Source: Gnetum montanum (lineage: Eukaryota > Streptophyta > Gnetopsida > Gnetales > Gnetaceae). Taken from it: DNA of 64,000 nt. The notes beneath the pieces are model-generated. The model worked only from the letters and a program-made list of their open reading frames with translations. It was not told the origin of the DNA and searched no databases. Below, piece after piece: positions 60,243 to 64,000 of the stretch. The position numbers were made by a program, and so were the translations under genes. The stretch is from NCBI GenBank assembly GCA_015680685.1, contig MNCI01022655.1:558217-622216 (forward strand). Reading direction: 5' to 3'. The stretch's first letter is position 1. Every line of letters starts with the position of its first letter.

Positions 60243-61265
60243 TGATGAGTGGCGAGGTACCCCTACACTCAACCATACGAAACGAGCGTCGCACGCGCGA
60301 TCCGGTCGAACTCCGCAGATGGACTAGTTGTGGCACCTAGATAGTTAGCCTTAGGTCGCAGTTCGCTGTCTTCCCATCTAGACTAGTTTTGCATATGTCA
60401 CGTATGGTTTAGTCTAGATGAGGTGTATGATGTGTTCTAATTCTAATGCTACTCCTGATGGCAGTGGAAAATAATATTTAACTAAATCTAAGCTAAGAGG
60501 AAAAGGGTAAGAAAATCTAATCTAGCCTAAGTGCGACGAGCAACCGATTCCTTGATCAACCGTACACATCTTGGACTTCGTGCACGACTGCCACTGGGAC
60601 TACCAAGCATAGGCCTAGGTACGCCACTGGGATTACCAAGCGCAGACCCCAAATACGCCACTGGGTTACCAAGCGTAGATCCCCCTAGCTACACCACTGG
60701 GCTACCAAGCAGTCACACTTAAATGCTCGTAATCAAGTCGAACTCGTTCCGCTTCTAGGAGTTTAGGGTTGAGAGACTAATCGCGATAAGTAACCGATTC
60801 CTTAACTAGCCGTACACACCCGTAGATGCTCGTAGTCAAGTCGTACTTACACCGCGCTATGAAAGCAATAAATTACATTAAATAAATAACAGATAAATAA
60901 ACTAAGTGAATGCTGCAATGATGAAGTAATCTCGATCTTTATTGCCGGTCATGTGCGTGTCCAAGTACGACACACTCGAATAAAGACACCGTACAATCAC
61001 ATTCACCACACTGCGGGCAGACACGGGAAAATTCTAACTCCGGAGGGATCAAACTGCCAGAGCTTCGCTACCTAAAACTAGGATGGAAATGAGGGAGAGC
61101 CGCCTCTTATTTATAGAAATTGCGGCTGACTGCGATATCGCGTACGCGATATCGCATACGTGATATCGCGGCCCCTGATACATCACGACCCATGATACAA
61201 CGTGGGTGCCTTAACGTGAGTGCTTAAGGCGACCGCGAGCACTATGAGCAATTCAGGTCTCATCA
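60243..61265 (-). repeat. 5' LTR of the gag-only element
   Basis: This 1023-bp LTR is nearly identical to 54556-55597. The TATA box on the minus strand (CTATAAATAA) is at 61107-61116 and the 24-bp palindrome at 61132-61155, with further GATATCGCG half-sites to 61171. Transcription would run leftwards into gag. The right target duplication CCAAG follows at 61266-61270. Confidence 0.93.
61132..61155. promoter_or_regulatory. 24-bp CpG palindrome next to the 5' LTR TATA box
   Basis: The same palindrome as at 55446-55469 (GCGATATCGCGT plus its reverse complement), 16 bp from the TATA box. An extra diverged half-repeat (ATACGTGATATCGCG) follows. Confidence 0.6.
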
Positions 61266-61270
61266 CCAAG

Positions 61271-62210
61271 GTAACCTAAGGAAGTTCCAACAACCTTCAA
61301 CATATTATCCAAGTGGAACTCCACCACAACTTGTTGAGCAACATCAACAGTGGCAATACCCATAGTCATGGGGGATGCCACCACCAAGGCAACAATACCC
61401 CTACTGGAAATTGAATAAATATGGCTACTACATGTAGTAACCAATCTTTCCACATGACTCTGTTGGTCATGTGACACCACAACATCACTATCAAACATGG
61501 GATTATTATAGGACTCCTTCTCCTAGGGGAGATAACCCACAGATGTACCACCCTCCAAATCCATCTGCAACTCTCACATCGATAGCTCCATTACCACCTG
61601 CTCTAAATATGCAAAGGGAACTCCCCACTCAACCGTAGCAATGCAATGCTACAAGGGATGTGAATCTTCAACCCACTGTTAATTCTAACAACCATATGAA
61701 GAGAAGACCTTTCTTCGAAACCAACAATCCAACCAAGCCCTCACAACCACAAGCGGTTGAACCTCTGAATTCCTCTCCATCAGTTAAGGCTTTAGGGCTT
61801 CCTTCAAACCAAACATCGAGCCCAACGCATACAGTTATGCTAACACTTGTCGTTACTAACTGGATTAAGGTGGGACACCTTCCTAGGAAATTCTCTGATT
61901 TTGGAAGCCCTCTAATCTATCTCCAAGTCACTAGGAATGAACCATGTAAAGCTCTTCTAGACTCAGGTTCTAGTGTCAACTTGATTTCTCAGGAAATGTA
62001 CAAGGCCTAGAACCTACCTCCATTGAAGAAGATCAACATTTGTCTAGAGTTGGCTGACCAATCCATAAATGTCCCATTGGGACTAGTGGAAGATGTTGTT
62101 ACCACTATTTGTGGATGGTCGTACCCAGCTGACTTCCTAGTGATTCAGGTAAACAACAGTAAGGGGAACTTCCCAATCATAATGGGAAGAGCATGGCTAA
62201 GTGCCTAGGA
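61271..62210 (+). pseudogene. Outer gypsy element: gag end and aspartic protease
   Basis: This continues the outer element after the inner insertion; the sequence directly after CCAAG is GTAACCTAAGG. A Pro/Gln-rich gag tail (61.3-61.65 kb, with stops) leads into 61660-62010: MKRRPFFETNNPTKPSQPQA, then KVGHLPRKFSDFGSPLIYLQ and the protease active site CKALLDSGSSVNLISQEMY. After one stop (TAG at 62008), 62023-62208 gives NICLELADQSINVPLG, VVTTICGWSYPADFLVIQV and FPIIMGRAWLSA. This is the retropepsin of a gypsy Tat/Athila-type element, with the catalytic DSG intact but the frame broken. It would process the polyprotein. Confidence 0.85.
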
Positions 62211-63077
62211 ATCCATGATCTTTCCCTAGAAATATCAAAGGAAAATACATTTAGAAAGATCGAGAAGAATAAATTTCCATGCATCACATACAGTGACACA
62301 GGGTATAATTATGTGCAGAGGTCATGGGTTGTGCAAAGTTTAACATTGCCTACATTCAATCAGTGTGCACAAGTGATTAATATACAAATATGCCTATATG
62401 TAGTAGCCACGCAACAGGAAGGCACCTAGTGGCTGACAGCTAATCAAGAAAGCAATTCACTCATATGCATGGAACCAATTGAGACTTTGAATTGTGCTTA
62501 CATCGATAGCATAAATGCATTAGAGAAAGTCCACCACCAACTTCCAAGTCTTAACCTTGAAAATGTCATCTGAGGGAAGTTGGAAATTGCTAAGAAGTTT
62601 AAGTAGGAGCCTCTCGAGCTAAAACCATTGCCCACCGATATGGAATACACATTCCTTAAAAATAAAAAATCGGTAATTATCAATGCTAAGCTTACTCCTC
62701 AATAGATAGGGCACAAAATCTCACACATAGGGATAGAGGTAGATCTCAAGAAAATCAAAGTTATCCAAGAAATTACCCATCAACCAGAAACTGTTAAAAA
62801 TATTCAATCATTTCTTGGACATACTGGCTACTATAGGAGATTTATTAAGAACTTTTCAAAGGTTGCAAAACCATTGGTGGAATTAACAAAAAAGGATGTA
62901 CCTTTCGAACCAGGAGATAAGCTTCTCTATTGGAATCCCACACATGTGCCACAATGTACTAAATTTCAAACACTGTGGGAAGGACCTTACATTATTCATA
63001 TAACCTTTCCTTTAGGGGCCATGACCATATACAAACCTGAGAGCCTTGATAAGAGATTACTAGTCAATGTGCAATAG
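62211..63077 (+). pseudogene. Outer gypsy element: internally deleted pol (RT ends and integrase tail only)
   Basis: Around 62605-62700 the RT N-terminal lead reads EPLELKPLPTDMEYTFLKN and VIINAKLTPQ. From 62709 the text jumps to the RT C-terminal end: KISHIGIEVDLKKIKVI, QEITHQPETVKNIQSFLGHT, GYYRRFIKNFSKVAKPLVEL and KKDVPFEP. It then jumps again, without a stop, to the tail after the integrase core: GDKLLYWNPTHVPQCTKFQT, LWEGPYIIHITFPLGAMTIY. The RT catalytic centre (YxDD), RNase H and integrase core are all missing. Two internal deletions explain this, so the element is non-autonomous. Confidence 0.85.
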
Positions 63078-64000
63078 ACCAAACCCTTCCATGGACTTAG
63101 AATGGCTAGTGCACATAATACCTCTAAGAAGGGATGACCTGCTCATTATTTCAAATCTCCTCCTTTCAACTTAGTCATGGGGGAGATGGCCACCTCTACT
63201 GATCAATCAAGGCCCTCAGTTCTTTTTGAATTTTTGTTTAACACATTTTTGTTTTATACATTTTTGTTTCACAAATTTTTGTTTTACACATTCTTTTAAC
63301 TTTTCTTATTTTTGTTTCACACCATCGTTCATATTTTTACCATTTCTTTATTTTCTTCATTACTTTTATCTGTAATCCAATAAGTGCTCATGATGGTGGA
63401 TTGAATTATATCATATTGATTTCTAATGTTCAATTTTTATCTTTGAATTATGATGCTGATATTAAGGTATGGTTCTTTTGATATAACAGGCAATGAGTCC
63501 ATGTCGTCCATGCATCCATGAATTTTTATGATCTCTCTTGGCTTGGAACTGTACAGTCCCTTTCTTTAAATAATAGAACTATCAACAAATTGGTGACTGG
63601 GCATTTCTCAAGCTAAGGAAGGACTCAAGGATTGAAAAGGGTGTAACTTCAAGAGGATTTCATGCATTTGTGTTGGCCATTCTCTTGGGTGCTTGAATGT
63701 TTCCTTCTAAGGTTTTTCTTACCATTTCGACATTGCTCCATTATTGAAAAGCTAAGCTAATAGAAATAATAAGTCTATGCATGGTGTGGTTCTCATGCAA
63801 AAAAAAAAAGAAAAAGGAAAAAATTAAGAATTCAAAGCACACCCCTTAGACAAAATAAATGTAAAAAAAAAACGCATGGGTCTTTGCATGGTGTGGTTTC
63901 CATTCAAAAAATAACAACAACATGGAAATTCAAAGCACACCCCTTACACCAAATAAAAGGGCTACAAGCACTACTTATGGAACTAGAAAGATATGTTACC
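63078..64000 (+). other. 3' non-coding part of the outer gypsy element
   Basis: A purine tract (CATGGGGGAGATGG at 63176-63189) follows pol and may be the polypurine primer site. A tandem run of TTTTTGTTT(T/C)A(C/T)ACA words lies at 63225-63300. Near the edge, GCATGGTGTGGTT(C/T)(C/T)CAT..CAAA with AATTCAAAGCACACCCCTTA is duplicated at ~63778-63850 and ~63888-63950. No clear 3' LTR start was seen before the window ends. Confidence 0.45.

Larger units (their letters stand above)
54556..61265 (-). mobile_element. Gag-only (non-autonomous) gypsy retrotransposon, complete with two LTRs
   Basis: The element is 6710 bp. Its LTRs are 54556-55597 (3' LTR) and 60243-61265 (5' LTR), with TGATGA...TCATCA ends, target duplication CCAAG on both sides, a primer site (60223-60242) and a purine tract GTGGGGGTA at 55598-55606 read on the minus strand. 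The only recognisable genes are gag (60111-58222) and a second, non-pol open frame (56372-55683). No protease, RT, RNase H or integrase was seen, so it must borrow enzymes from an autonomous relative. This matches the TR-GAG type of non-autonomous element. The LTRs are almost identical, so insertion was recent, later than the outer gypsy element it splits. Confidence 0.92.

Overview
This window is plant nuclear DNA from a large, transposon-rich genome. It shows spliced exons with GT/AG borders, Ty1-copia and Ty3-gypsy elements of plant type, LINEs, tRNA-derived SINEs and a plant chromatin-remodeller gene. A gymnosperm or another large-genome seed plant would fit, but nothing here fixes the species.

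The host gene is the 3' part of a PIE1-like (SWR1-complex ATPase) gene on the + strand. Exons lie at about 6.80-8.60 kb and continue at 39.37-41.06 kb. The helicase exons are not in the window. The copy carries several frameshifts and looks like a pseudogene.

The central discovery is what separates the two halves. An insertion of about 30.8 kb (8601-39362) splits one exon and is flanked by the direct repeat ATTACTGC (a ninth base, G, is also shared). Removing the insertion and one repeat joins the two exon halves in the same reading frame. The two ends form imperfect terminal inverted repeats in register, and a broken hAT transposase C-terminus lies inside. I therefore read it as a giant hAT-superfamily element. 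About 26.9 kb of it (8601-35468) is a head-to-tail array of 30 units of 829-979 bp (most often 884 bp). Every unit starts with the element's own left terminus (CTATGTTGCC), so the array looks like a satellite made from a transposon end. Units 5-16 show a three-unit higher-order period. A solo LTR (38191-39086) is nested in the right part of the element.

Left flank (1-6.7 kb): a minus-strand gypsy element (gag 1-1571, LTR 1714-2489) sits in a decayed minus-strand copia element (2490-6300), which abuts a LINE reverse-transcriptase remnant.

Right flank (41-64 kb): intergenic DNA with a fold-back MITE and SINE-like copies, then a nest of retroelements. A decayed LINE (49.37-51.44 kb) is interrupted by a solo LTR (50246-51264, TSD TATGT) and by a plus-strand gypsy element (from 51444). 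That gypsy element is itself split by a young gag-only gypsy element on the minus strand (54556-61265, TSD CCAAG). The young element's LTRs carry palindromes next to their TATA box. The three gypsy elements and the solo LTR share LTR ends (TGATGA...TCATCA) and appear to be one superfamily lineage of different ages.
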